Assembly: GCA_964636575.1 (NCBI GenBank)
Contig: CAZWSE010000031.1
Coordinates: 1-34,846 of the forward strand
Length of the DNA stretch: 34,846 nt
Direction of reading: 5' to 3'
Origin: CAZWSE01 sp964636575
Lineage (GTDB): Bacteria; Pseudomonadota; Alphaproteobacteria; Rhodobacterales; Rhodobacteraceae
The translations under genes were made by a program, and so were the position numbers. Of the stretch, positions 24,055-32,540 are shown one piece after another (within the stretch, counting starts at the first letter, position 1; each line of letters opens with the position of its first letter). The notes under the pieces are model-generated. The model was not told where the DNA came from, did not search any database, and worked only from the letters and a program-made list of their open reading frames with translations.

Positions 24055-25218
24055 ATGACGCCTCCAACCAACACGCCATTCGTGACCATTATTTTGCTCT
24101 GGCTGGCTGGCCTCGGCGCTGCGGCCCAATATGGCAAAGCGGCCGTCACTTATGATCAATTCGCTTACCTCTATCCAAACGCAGGCGCGGCTGCGGCCTT
24201 TATTGTGTCTCTTGTCGGCTTCGTGGGGATAGCTTTTGGCGTTGTTGCAGGGCTGCTTGTCGCGCGGATCCGCTACAAACGCGCTTTGGTATGGGGCCTC
24301 TGGCTCGGCGCGGCGATGTCGGCGTGGCAGGCGCTCACACCTGCGTTCGGATGGATGCTTGTCAGTCGCGGGATAGAAGGTGCATCGCACTTACTGCTCG
24401 TTGTCGCCGCGCCCACTCTGATCGCCGGCCTAAGCGCTCCGCATCACCGTGGCCTGACCCTCAGTCTGTGGAGCACATTCTTCGGTGTCGCTTTCGCCGT
24501 TTTGACGTGGGGCGGGCTTCCACTGGTGGAGCATTACGGGGTCGCAGCCTTGTTCTGGGTGCACGCTGCTTGGATGGCGGCTTTTGCGATTATCCTGCAA
24601 TCTGTGCTGCCACGGTTGCAGGCTGAACCTCCCAAAGAAGCCTTGTCCCTGTCAAAATTGATCCATGAGCACAGTGTGATCTACCGCTCTGCCTCCATTT
24701 CTGCTGCAGGGTGGGGCTGGTTGTTTTACACCTTCAGTTTCGTGAGTATCCTGACCCTATTGCCACCGTTTCTAGACCCGTCCGAACGCGCCTTGGTCAT
24801 GGGGGCTATGCCATTGGTCTCGATTGCCGTGTCTCTTTCGATTGGCGTTTGGATGATGCGCATACTTTCTGCGGTTCAGGTGATCCAAATCGGTTTTGTC
24901 ATAAGCGCGCTCTGCGCCGTTCTTCTGGGTGTTTGGCAGGGGCAGGCGGTTTTGTGTCTTTGCCTCGCCGGGGCACTGGGGCTGGTCCAAGGCGCAAGTT
25001 TTGCCGCAGTGCCACAGTTGAACGACATGCCTGCCACGCAGGCGCAAGCGAATGGGGCAATGGCCCAGATGGGAAACATCGGCAACACAATCGGAACGCC
25101 TGTAATGGCGGCGATGATCGCGGGGTTCGGATACAAAGGTATGATCCTAAGCGCAGTCGTGACGCTGCTTGCAGGGGCTTGGGCGCATTATCGCTTGGCA
25201 GGTCGACGCGCAGTCTAA
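24055..25218 (+). CDS. MFS transporter
   Basis: This 387-residue membrane protein has about 12 hydrophobic segments, of the major facilitator type. The start is taken as ATG 24055 (MTPPTNTPF), just before the first helix; a longer frame begins at 24013 inside a probable terminator hairpin. The first half contains a cytoplasmic loop VARIRYKRALVWG after helix 2, and the second half ends with NIGNTIGTPVMAAMIAGFG, a pattern seen in MFS helix 11. No substrate-specific residues can be named. Upstream is the VPLPA-CTERM gene, downstream the SOS-regulated uvrA; neither suggests a transport role. No clear ribosome-binding site is visible at the chosen start. Confidence 0.82.
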   Translation: MTPPTNTPFVTIILLWLAGLGAAAQYGKAAVTYDQFAYLYPNAGAAAAFIVSLVGFVGIAFGVVAGLLVARIRYKRALVWGLWLGAAMSAWQALTPAFGWMLVSRGIEGASHLLLVVAAPTLIAGLSAPHHRGLTLSLWSTFFGVAFAVLTWGGLPLVEHYGVAALFWVHAAWMAAFAIILQSVLPRLQAEPPKEALSLSKLIHEHSVIYRSASISAAGWGWLFYTFSFVSILTLLPPFLDPSERALVMGAMPLVSIAVSLSIGVWMMRILSAVQVIQIGFVISALCAVLLGVWQGQAVLCLCLAGALGLVQGASFAAVPQLNDMPATQAQANGAMAQMGNIGNTIGTPVMAAMIAGFGYKGMILSAVVTLLAGAWAHYRLAGRRAV

Positions 25219-25232
25219 GAACGAGATCATAT

Positions 25233-25247
25233 GTTCTTGTAATGTTC
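25233..25247 (+). promoter_or_regulatory. LexA (SOS) box upstream of uvrA
   Basis: GTTC-TTGTAAT-GTTC matches exactly the alphaproteobacterial LexA consensus, a direct repeat GTTC-N7-GTTC. It lies 75 nt before the uvrA ATG and 14 nt after the upstream MFS gene. uvrA is a standard member of the SOS regulon, which supports the call. Confidence 0.85.
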
Positions 25248-25322
25248 TGCATTTACCATTGGAGAATCCGTTTGATCCAGCTATGTGTCTAGGTTCAACC
25301 AGTGACCACCTTGGGGGCGGGT

Positions 25323-28184
25323 ATGGCCGAGCAGAAGTTCATCGAAGTCCGCGGCGCGCGCGAACACAATCTCAAAAGCATCGATGTGGACATCCCGCGC
25401 GATCAACTGGTGGTTATTACGGGGCTGTCAGGCTCCGGCAAATCGAGCCTTGCTTTCGATACGATCTATGCCGAAGGCCAGCGCCGATATGTTGAATCCC
25501 TGTCGGCCTACGCGCGTCAGTTCCTTGATATGATGCAAAAGCCGGATGTGGATCACATTTCCGGCCTCAGCCCTGCGATCTCGATTGAGCAGAAAACAAC
25601 GTCGAAAAATCCGCGCTCGACCGTGGGAACAGTAACGGAAATCTATGACTACATGCGGCTGCTGTTTGCCCGCGTCGGCACACCCTACAGCCCTGCGACG
25701 GGTCTGCCGATTGAGGCGCAGCAGGTGCAAGATATGGTTGACCGGATCATGGGCATGGAAGAAGGCACACGCGCATACCTTCTGGCCCCCATCATCCGTG
25801 ACCGCAAAGGCGAATACCGCAAAGAATTCGTTGAACTGCGCAAGCAAGGGTTCCAACGGGTCAAGGTTGACGGTCAGTTTTATGAGTTGGACGAGCCACC
25901 AACGCTCGACAAGAAATTCCGCCATGACATTGATGTCGTCGTGGACCGGATCGTCGTGCGCGAAGGCATGGAAACACGGCTGGCCGACAGCCTGCGCACC
26001 TCGCTTGATCTGGCAGATGGTATCGCCATTCTGGAAACCGCTCCGACCGAAGGCGATCCCGAGCGTCACACATTCTCTGAAAAGTTCGCTTGCCCCGTTA
26101 GCGGTTTCACCATTCCAGAAATTGAGCCACGTCTTTTCTCGTTCAACGCGCCCTTTGGGGCCTGCCCGGATTGTGACGGCCTTGGCATGGAACTGTTCTT
26201 TGACGAGCGGTTGGTCGTCCCTGATGCCACACTCAAAATCTACGACGGCGCACTCGCCCCGTGGCGAAAAGGCAAAAGCCCGTACTTCCTTCAAACGATT
26301 GAGGCCATTGCCAAGCACTATGAATTCAACCCGAATACCCGTTGGAAAGATCTGGATGCGCATGTCCAGCAGGTTTTCCTCTATGGGTCAGGCGAAGAAG
26401 AAATCCCCTTCCGCTATGACGAAGGCGGCCGTGTTTATTCCGTGACCCGCGTCTTTGAAGGCGTCATCCCTAACATGGAACGCCGTTACCGCGAAACCGA
26501 CAGCAACTGGATCCGCGAAGAGTTTGAACGCTACCAAAACAACCGCCCCTGCGGCACCTGCGATGGCTTCCGTCTGCGCCAAGAAGCACTAGCCGTCAAA
26601 ATCGCGGACCTGCACGTGGGCGAGGTCGTACAGATGTCGATCCGCGAGGCATTTGACTGGTGCGATGGTGTGCCAGACAACCTGACAGACCAGCGCAACG
26701 AAATCGCCAAGGCGATTCTAAAAGAAATACGCGAACGTCTGGGTTTTCTGAACAACGTAGGTCTCGAATACCTGACACTTTCGCGGAATGCTGGCACCTT
26801 GTCGGGGGGCGAAAGTCAACGCATCAGACTGGCCAGCCAAATCGGTTCAGGTCTCACGGGCGTGCTTTACGTGCTGGATGAGCCGTCGATCGGACTGCAT
26901 CAACGTGACAACGATCGCCTCTTGCTGACGCTCAAGAACCTGCGGGATCAAGGCAACACAGTGATCGTGGTTGAACACGACGAAGAAGCAATCCGCGAAG
27001 CCGATTATGTCTTCGATATTGGCCCAGGTGCAGGGGTGCACGGCGGGCAAGTGGTCAGCCACGGGTTACCTGCAGAAATTTCGGCTGATGAGAACTCAAT
27101 CACAGGCCAATACCTGACGGGCGTGCGTGAAATCAAAGTCCCTGCCAAACGGCGCAAGGGAAACAAAAAGAAAGTGTCCGTCAAAAAGGCGACGGGCAAC
27201 AACCTTCAAAACGTCTCTGTTGATTTCCCTCTTGGCAAGTTCGTCTGCGTGACAGGTGTATCAGGCGGCGGCAAGTCTACACTTACCATCGAGACACTGT
27301 TCAAAACGGCTTCCATGAACCTGAACGGCGCACGGCAAACACCTGCGCCTTGTGAAACGGTCAAAGGGCTAGAACACCTAGATAAGGTCATCGACATTGA
27401 CCAACGCCCCATTGGCCGGACACCGCGGTCGAACCCCGCAACTTATACTGGCGCATTCACCCCGATCCGAGACTGGTTCGCGGGGCTGCCCGAAGCCAAA
27501 GCGCGCGGATACAAACCTGGTCGTTTCAGTTTCAACGTCAAAGGCGGGCGGTGCGAGGCCTGTCAGGGCGATGGCGTCATCAAGATCGAGATGCACTTTC
27601 TGCCAGATGTCTACGTCGAATGTGAAACCTGCAAAGGGGCGCGCTACAACCGCGAAACGCTTGAGATCAAGTTCAAAGGCAAAAGCATCGCTGATGTGCT
27701 CGGCATGACCGTCGAAGATGCGCAAGAGTTTTTCAAAGCCGTGCCAAGCATCCGCGAAAAGATGGATGCACTGATGCGCGTGGGCCTTGGCTACATTAAA
27801 GTCGGTCAGCAGGCGACGACCCTGTCCGGCGGGGAAGCGCAGCGTGTGAAGCTGTCAAAAGAGCTCGCCAAGCGGTCAACGGGACGCACACTGTACATCC
27901 TTGATGAACCGACGACGGGTCTTCACTTTGAGGACGTTCGTAAGTTGCTGGATGTGCTGCATGAACTGGTGGATCAAGGCAATTCCGTCGTGGTGATTGA
28001 ACACAACCTCGATGTGGTCAAAACGGCAGATTGGGTCATTGATATTGGTCCAGAAGGCGGTGACGGCGGCGGTCAGATCGTGGCGACGGGCACACCCGAA
28101 CAGGTTGCCGAAGTCGAAGGCAGCTATACTGGCCACTATCTGAAACCGATGTTGCAACCTCGCAAGAAAGTCGCGGCAGAATAG
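25323..28184 (+). CDS. uvrA: Excinuclease ABC subunit A
   Basis: This 953-residue DNA-damage recognition ATPase works with UvrB in nucleotide excision repair. Both ABC modules are complete: Walker A GLSGSGKSS and GVSGGGKST, signatures LSGGESQRIRLA and LSGGEAQRVKLS, and Walker B LYVLDEPS and LYILDEPT. The C-terminal zinc finger is intact (CEAC then CETC). The first zinc finger reads CPVSG then CPDC, with Ser in place of the second Cys; I recall the same variant in other alphaproteobacteria. I chose ATG 25323 (MAEQKFIEVRG) as the usual start; GTG 25302 is in frame and adds seven residues. The gene has a perfect LexA box 75 nt upstream, so it should be SOS-induced. It is convergent with the MmgE/PrpD gene, 12 nt away. 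Confidence 0.97.
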   Translation: MAEQKFIEVRGAREHNLKSIDVDIPRDQLVVITGLSGSGKSSLAFDTIYAEGQRRYVESLSAYARQFLDMMQKPDVDHISGLSPAISIEQKTTSKNPRSTVGTVTEIYDYMRLLFARVGTPYSPATGLPIEAQQVQDMVDRIMGMEEGTRAYLLAPIIRDRKGEYRKEFVELRKQGFQRVKVDGQFYELDEPPTLDKKFRHDIDVVVDRIVVREGMETRLADSLRTSLDLADGIAILETAPTEGDPERHTFSEKFACPVSGFTIPEIEPRLFSFNAPFGACPDCDGLGMELFFDERLVVPDATLKIYDGALAPWRKGKSPYFLQTIEAIAKHYEFNPNTRWKDLDAHVQQVFLYGSGEEEIPFRYDEGGRVYSVTRVFEGVIPNMERRYRETDSNWIREEFERYQNNRPCGTCDGFRLRQEALAVKIADLHVGEVVQMSIREAFDWCDGVPDNLTDQRNEIAKAILKEIRERLGFLNNVGLEYLTLSRNAGTLSGGESQRIRLASQIGSGLTGVLYVLDEPSIGLHQRDNDRLLLTLKNLRDQGNTVIVVEHDEEAIREADYVFDIGPGAGVHGGQVVSHGLPAEISADENSITGQYLTGVREIKVPAKRRKGNKKKVSVKKATGNNLQNVSVDFPLGKFVCVTGVSGGGKSTLTIETLFKTASMNLNGARQTPAPCETVKGLEHLDKVIDIDQRPIGRTPRSNPATYTGAFTPIRDWFAGLPEAKARGYKPGRFSFNVKGGRCEACQGDGVIKIEMHFLPDVYVECETCKGARYNRETLEIKFKGKSIADVLGMTVEDAQEFFKAVPSIREKMDALMRVGLGYIKVGQQATTLSGGEAQRVKLSKELAKRSTGRTLYILDEPTTGLHFEDVRKLLDVLHELVDQGNSVVVIEHNLDVVKTADWVIDIGPEGGDGGGQIVATGTPEQVAEVEGSYTGHYLKPMLQPRKKVAAE

Positions 28185-28196
28185 ACACGTCGGACT

Positions 28197-29552
28197 TTAT
28201 TGGTGTTCGACGGGCCCAAGGCACAAATCAAGCAATCGGCCAAAGTCAGTTGCATTTAGACGATCAAAGCCTGCGCACAATTGTTCGATGGCATTCGACC
28301 GTTCAAGCCCCATGACAGGGTCCGCGAACAGGTGGAACTTGTCCGATATCTCCGCATCCGAGAGCGGCAAATCGATGTCGCCGCGCGGGGTTCTTGGATC
28401 AGCATTCAGGCGTGTTCCATCTTTCAAAACGAGCGTCACCTGCGCCCAACGTTTTGCAACGCTGATCTCAGTCATATGCGGGTCATCAATCAATGTAATC
28501 GCCTTTGAGATACGCAAAATATCCGGATCACTCAGGGTCTCGGGCGCAAGCTCTGGCACGCCAACTTGTCCGCGCACGATCATGGTCGCCACTGGAAAAG
28601 CGATGGAATAAGCGAACTCGTCTGGTGTGGCAGGCGTATGTCCGGCAAGTCGCGTTGCGTTGTGGAACGTCTTGATGTCCACCCCTGCGATCTGGCTGTG
28701 ATGCAAGTTGTGCTTTGTCATCAAGTCTTTCGCAGCATCGATGGACGGATGGGCCCACCGACAACAGGGGTAGGGTTTATAATGCGTATCCTCGACCATC
28801 CGCCAAGCATCGCCTAGGTCTTCCCAAAATTCCGGCGCGTCTTCGGCTGTCAGGGCAGGGGCACCTGTGAACCCGAATGTGGCAAGATAGCCCGCTGTAA
28901 CGCCTGACGGCGCGCCCCAGCCAACACCGTCGCGCAGCATGGTCGGGTGATCAATACAGCGCATCATCTGGCTGCGCGGGCCGTGATATTCACCTATTCC
29001 AGCAGCATGCCTGATATGTTCCGCCGTTCCGCCCAAAGCTTTGGCCGTCGCCGCCGCAACGCCAACAGCCGTCCAAGCGCCCGAGGTGTGATAATCAGCG
29101 CAGGTGGCATGTTGGGCCAAACCCGCACGGTAGCTAACCTCGTAAGCAACGGCCAAAAGGGTGGCAAAGCTGGCACCATCCATGGGTAAACCTTGTTCAC
29201 GCTGCGCATCTGCAAGGGCTAGCAGTGCAGGAAACACAGCCGATCCAGCATGCCCTTTGCAGGGCGTCGTACCATCATGGGCGTCAATACTGTCGAGCGT
29301 AAAAGCACCTGCCATCGCAGCCCCCGCTGGTGATAAGGGCGTGCCATTCATGAGAACGCGCGCAGGTCCGGCAGCGGCAACGCCAAACAAGGCAGTCGCC
29401 CCAAGCGTCGCAATCCGTGCCATTTCCGTGCGTGATCCGACAGCGGCAACACCCATAGTATCCAGGAAGCTGCGTCGCAGGATTTGCAAAACAGGCTCAG
29501 GCACGTCGCCGTAAGCCAATTCATGTGAGAAAGTGTGGAACGGCTTGGGCAT
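28197..29552 (-). CDS. MmgE/PrpD family protein
   Basis: This 451-residue protein belongs to the MmgE/PrpD family, which includes 2-methylcitrate dehydratase and itaconate-pathway decarboxylases. An all-helical N-terminal domain (with LDTMGVAAVGSRTE near 30-43 and DAHDGTTPCKGHAGSAVFPALLA near 91-113) is followed by a smaller alpha/beta domain with KPYPCCRWAHPSID (about 258-271). The conserved Asp/His/Lys of the DDGH-like region reads DAHDGTTPCKGH here. No other propionate genes (prpB, prpC) are in the window, so 2-methylcitrate dehydratase is not supported by context and the substrate is open. The gene is 106 nt downstream of the Spondin_N gene, past a strong inverted repeat, and convergent with uvrA. 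Confidence 0.85.
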   Translation of the reverse strand: MPKPFHTFSHELAYGDVPEPVLQILRRSFLDTMGVAAVGSRTEMARIATLGATALFGVAAAGPARVLMNGTPLSPAGAAMAGAFTLDSIDAHDGTTPCKGHAGSAVFPALLALADAQREQGLPMDGASFATLLAVAYEVSYRAGLAQHATCADYHTSGAWTAVGVAAATAKALGGTAEHIRHAAGIGEYHGPRSQMMRCIDHPTMLRDGVGWGAPSGVTAGYLATFGFTGAPALTAEDAPEFWEDLGDAWRMVEDTHYKPYPCCRWAHPSIDAAKDLMTKHNLHHSQIAGVDIKTFHNATRLAGHTPATPDEFAYSIAFPVATMIVRGQVGVPELAPETLSDPDILRISKAITLIDDPHMTEISVAKRWAQVTLVLKDGTRLNADPRTPRGDIDLPLSDAEISDKFHLFADPVMGLERSNAIEQLCAGFDRLNATDFGRLLDLCLGPVEHQ

Positions 29553-29614
29553 CGTAGGGACCTCATTTGATAAGGCGAGCCTACATGCGATTGCCTACAA
29601 AGCCGATCTGTTTG

Positions 29615-29652
29615 TGACCTGTGCCAGCAGGATTTTCCGCTGGCACAGGTCA
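29615..29652. terminator. Strong inverted repeat between the Spondin_N and MmgE/PrpD genes
   Basis: Two perfect 14-bp arms, TGACCTGTGCCAGC (29615-29628) and GCTGGCACAGGTCA (29639-29652), enclose a 10-nt loop. It lies 6 nt past the stop of the Spondin_N gene. There is no T-tract on either side, so it could be a transcript-stabilising hairpin or weak terminator instead. Confidence 0.6.
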
Positions 29653-29658
29653 AATCGT

Positions 29659-30474
29659 TTAGCCGCGGCGACGACGGCGCACGGCACCCAGACCGCCCAA
29701 GCCAGCCAAAAGCAACGGCAGTGCAGCAGGAAGCGGAACAGGAGCCACTTGGTTAAAGCTGATCGTCGCGATCAAGCCACCAGCACCCGGAACGGACGAA
29801 ATCGTTGTTCCGGCTGCGGTGTTTTCACCCAGCAAGAAGTCAAGATTACCGTTTGTCCGCGTGACACCTTCGTCAGTGACGCTCGAAGTGCCACCGGCAG
29901 CGTTGAACGCAGCGCCTTGGTTGTCGTTGGCTTCGGTTCCGTTGTCCCAGACATCGCTGCCATAGACGCGAATGTCAGACAGACCGGTGAAATCACCATT
30001 GGCATCAAACAACTTGTATGCACGTGGGTCTGCATTTCCGACAAACAGGTCGTTGGACGGAATGATCATCGACAGGAATGTGAAGTACAGGTCTTCAGTC
30101 TCGTCCAGATCGAACGTAAAGGTCTGAGCTTCAGACGGGTCGAAAACAGGCGCGCCCGGGAAACCCCCCGGCGATGTCAGAACTTCGGTTCTGTTAACAG
30201 CACTATCTGCGTCGGCAGCGGCGCGTTCAACGCTCACGTCACCACCTTCAGCGATTGCGGTAACCCCGGCAGAGGTCCCGTTTGCACCAAAGTTGAAGGT
30301 GTCATAGTTGCCATCATGAAAGATGCCCAGCAGTGGCGTAAAGTACAGACCACCAGGGGCCTGAGTGTTTGTAACTGTAACTTCGATTGTAGCAGCTTCA
30401 GCAGCGGCTCCCATCGACACAACAGCCAACGCCCCCAGAACGGACGAACGGTTGATTTTAGAAAAAAGGTACAT
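29659..30474 (-). CDS. Secreted Spondin_N domain protein with VPLPA-CTERM tail
   Basis: This 271-residue surface protein starts at ATG 30474 (MYLFSKINRSSVLGAL) with AAGGAAG 7 nt upstream; a longer frame to 30510 lacks such support. An N-terminal signal peptide (cut probably after AAAEA, about residue 26) is followed by a Spondin_N domain, recognised by FTPLLGIFHDGNYDTFNFG and AGVTAIAEGGD. The middle of the protein (about 150-230) is Asp/Asn/Gly-rich. The tail VPLPAALPLLLAGLGGLGAV followed by RRRRRG is a VPLPA-CTERM sorting signal, a PEP-CTERM relative handled by an exosortase-type protease. No exosortase is in this window. A role at the cell surface or in the extracellular matrix is an inference. 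A strong hairpin follows the stop. Confidence 0.88.
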   Translation of the reverse strand: MYLFSKINRSSVLGALAVVSMGAAAEAATIEVTVTNTQAPGGLYFTPLLGIFHDGNYDTFNFGANGTSAGVTAIAEGGDVSVERAAADADSAVNRTEVLTSPGGFPGAPVFDPSEAQTFTFDLDETEDLYFTFLSMIIPSNDLFVGNADPRAYKLFDANGDFTGLSDIRVYGSDVWDNGTEANDNQGAAFNAAGGTSSVTDEGVTRTNGNLDFLLGENTAAGTTISSVPGAGGLIATISFNQVAPVPLPAALPLLLAGLGGLGAVRRRRRG

Positions 30475-30620
30475 AGATACTTCCTTGAATAACGGCCACC
30501 AATTGGCCACGAGGCGACACTAAAGCCGCCGCCCTAGGCCCGCTAAACAAGCTGGTTCACGGTTGGTTATATCTCTTGTGATCGAATCTTCGCGCAACGT
30601 GTTAAGTTGACGCTTTCAAG

Positions 30621-32540
30621 TCACTCTTGATCACGGCTGCGTTTCTCAAACCTTGGCAGCATCGCGGAAAAGTCTTTGCCTATCCCGTCTTCGTTTTCAA
30701 CAAACTGCGCATAAAGCGCTTGGGCGAGCTGCCCCATCGGCGTGTCCGCATCAACCTGTTCAGCGGCCTGTTGGGACAACCTGAGGTCTTTAAGCATCAA
30801 GTCGGCTGCGAACCCCGGCGTGTACCCATTGTCAGCAGGGCTTTGCGGCCCGACACCCGGGGCCGGGCAATAGGCGTTCATGGTCCACGAATATCCGGAA
30901 GACGTGCTGACCACATCGAACATTTTTTGACGATCCAACCCAAGTTTGTCGGCCAAAGCAAAGGCCTCGCAGGTGGCGATCATCGTTGCCCCAAGGATCA
31001 TATTGTTGCATATCTTGGCAGCTTGGCCAGCACCAGCGTCGCCACAATGCACAGCCTTTTGCCCCATGATCTCAAACAAAGGTGCAGCCGTTGCAAAAGC
31101 GTCTGGCGATCCACCAGCCATAAACGTCAAAGTGCCGCCCGCAGCACCGCCGATACCGCCCGACACTGGCGCGTCGACAAAGCCGATCCCTTTGGACAAA
31201 GCTTGTTCCGATACATCTCGTGCCGATTGCACATCCACCGTCGAGCAATCGATAAGGGTCGAATCGGCAGACATTGCACCCAGCACATCCCCTGCAACGG
31301 CGCGCAATATATCACCGTTGGGCAACATCGTGATAACCACATCGGCACTAGCCGCCGCTTCGGCAGCGGATGCCGCCATTGTAATGCCGTCAGGCGCGGC
31401 AACTGTGTCAAAGCCCGTAACAGAGTGACCGGCCGCTATAAGGTTCAGCGCCATCGGCGCGCCCATGTTTCCCAAACCAACGAATGCAATTTGCATCTTT
31501 TGTTCCTTCTCAAACGTCAAAGCATCAGCACCCAAAGGCACCAACATCTTGCTGACTGCAACGGGGGGGACACTGTCCGTGAAAGCCCACTTCGGTGTAC
31601 GGTCTTTATCAATGATCGCGGCGCGTATGCCTTCCAGAAAATCACCATGCTCCATCGCGCGATATGTGAACCGGTATTCCAAATCTAGCGCACGTCGGAT
31701 GGTCAGGGTCGGCCCGCGCAAACGATGGATCATCTCAACCGTACAAGCCATCGACAAAGGACTATTGCGCGACATCAACTTCATCGTAGATTTCGCCCAG
31801 TCAGAGGGATCAGTGCGCAGGGTTGTTTGAATGTCACCAAGCGCCTCACCGGCAAAATGCGCGTTGATTTGATCAAGCGCGGCCTCAAGTGAACCTACTG
31901 GCGGGGTCTGGCCTTTTAGCACTTCAACATCACCGCCTTTTTCAAGGGTAGTAATCAAGGCAGGCCAGTCCGCCTCGGGAATAAAGGTATCCGCAAAGCC
32001 TGCAAAAATCGCATCGGCAGGCCCCATCCGCGCAGCGGTCAGTCCCAGGTATTCACCTAAGCGCCCTGGTGCCAAAGCCAGCATGAACGACCCGCCCACA
32101 TCCGGCACCAAACCGATCCCACATTCGGGCATGGCGATCTGGCTGGTCTCTCCCACGATCCGGTGGGAGCCATGACAGCCGATGCCAACACCACCGCCCA
32201 TCGTGAAACCTTGTAGAAAAGATACGACTGGTTTGGGGTATTCAAAGATCAGCGCGTTCAGGCGGTATTCATCGGCCCAAAAAGTTTGGCCGTAGGTGTA
32301 GTCGCCCTTCATGCCCGTTGCATAAAGCTCCGCGATGTCACCGCCCGAACAAAACGCACGGTCTCCTGCAGCATCAATCACCACCAAAGCCACGGCATCC
32401 ATTTTGGCCCAAGTACGCAAGGCCGCGTCAATGGCCATGCACATGTCGTAGGTCATCGCGTTCAAGGCTTGAGGGCGGGTTAAGGTAATCCGACCGGCCT
32501 GTCCGACGATGCGAATGTCGATGTCAGCGGTCGTCGTCAT
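30621..32540 (-). CDS. Fused 3-hydroxyisobutyryl-CoA hydrolase and 3-hydroxyisobutyrate dehydrogenase
   Basis: This single 639-residue frame holds two complete enzymes of valine degradation. Residues 1-348 are an HIBCH of the crotonase fold: SGGD (65-68), GGGVG (115-119) and MPECGIGLVPDVGG with Glu139 and Asp147. Residues 349-639 are an HIBADH (mmsB type): NAD-binding GLGNMG (355-360), DAPVSGG (456-462) and catalytic Lys509 in AGQAAKICNN. The two catalyse consecutive steps. The junction GADALTFEKEQK-MQIAF is only a few residues long, with no linker. The DNA there still has AAGGAAC 6 nt before the HIBADH ATG (31494-31496), so separate translation of the dehydrogenase may also occur. The gene overlaps the acyl-CoA dehydrogenase stop as ATGA. 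The fusion may be genuine or due to a stop-codon change or sequencing error. Confidence 0.9.
   Translation of the reverse strand: MTTTADIDIRIVGQAGRITLTRPQALNAMTYDMCMAIDAALRTWAKMDAVALVVIDAAGDRAFCSGGDIAELYATGMKGDYTYGQTFWADEYRLNALIFEYPKPVVSFLQGFTMGGGVGIGCHGSHRIVGETSQIAMPECGIGLVPDVGGSFMLALAPGRLGEYLGLTAARMGPADAIFAGFADTFIPEADWPALITTLEKGGDVEVLKGQTPPVGSLEAALDQINAHFAGEALGDIQTTLRTDPSDWAKSTMKLMSRNSPLSMACTVEMIHRLRGPTLTIRRALDLEYRFTYRAMEHGDFLEGIRAAIIDKDRTPKWAFTDSVPPVAVSKMLVPLGADALTFEKEQKMQIAFVGLGNMGAPMALNLIAAGHSVTGFDTVAAPDGITMAASAAEAAASADVVITMLPNGDILRAVAGDVLGAMSADSTLIDCSTVDVQSARDVSEQALSKGIGFVDAPVSGGIGGAAGGTLTFMAGGSPDAFATAAPLFEIMGQKAVHCGDAGAGQAAKICNNMILGATMIATCEAFALADKLGLDRQKMFDVVSTSSGYSWTMNAYCPAPGVGPQSPADNGYTPGFAADLMLKDLRLSQQAAEQVDADTPMGQLAQALYAQFVENEDGIGKDFSAMLPRFEKRSRDQE
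31497..31511 (-). promoter_or_regulatory. Internal ribosome-binding site at the HIBCH-HIBADH junction
   Basis: On the coding strand the junction reads GAGAAGGAACAAAAG followed directly by ATG. AAGGA lies 7 nt before this ATG, normal spacing for an independent start of the 291-residue dehydrogenase. It suggests that the two genes were separate ancestrally. Confidence 0.55.

Noticed and set aside
25428..26363. A 311-codon open frame antisense to uvrA.
   Set aside because: It is fully inside a highly conserved gene and has no family features.
28188..28212. Inverted repeat between the ends of uvrA and the MmgE/PrpD gene as a terminator.
   Set aside because: The stem (CGTCGGAC with GTTCGACG) needs a mismatch or wobble pair, has no T-tract and overlaps the end of the MmgE/PrpD coding sequence.
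29533..30492. A 319-codon open frame on the plus strand opposite the Spondin_N gene.
   Set aside because: The minus strand encodes a clear signal peptide, Spondin_N domain and sorting tail; the plus product is Arg/Gln/Ser-rich without any recognisable motif.
30627..31688. A 353-codon plus-strand frame antisense to the HIBCH-HIBADH fusion.
   Set aside because: The product is His/Arg-rich with no domain, and the opposite strand is clearly coding throughout.
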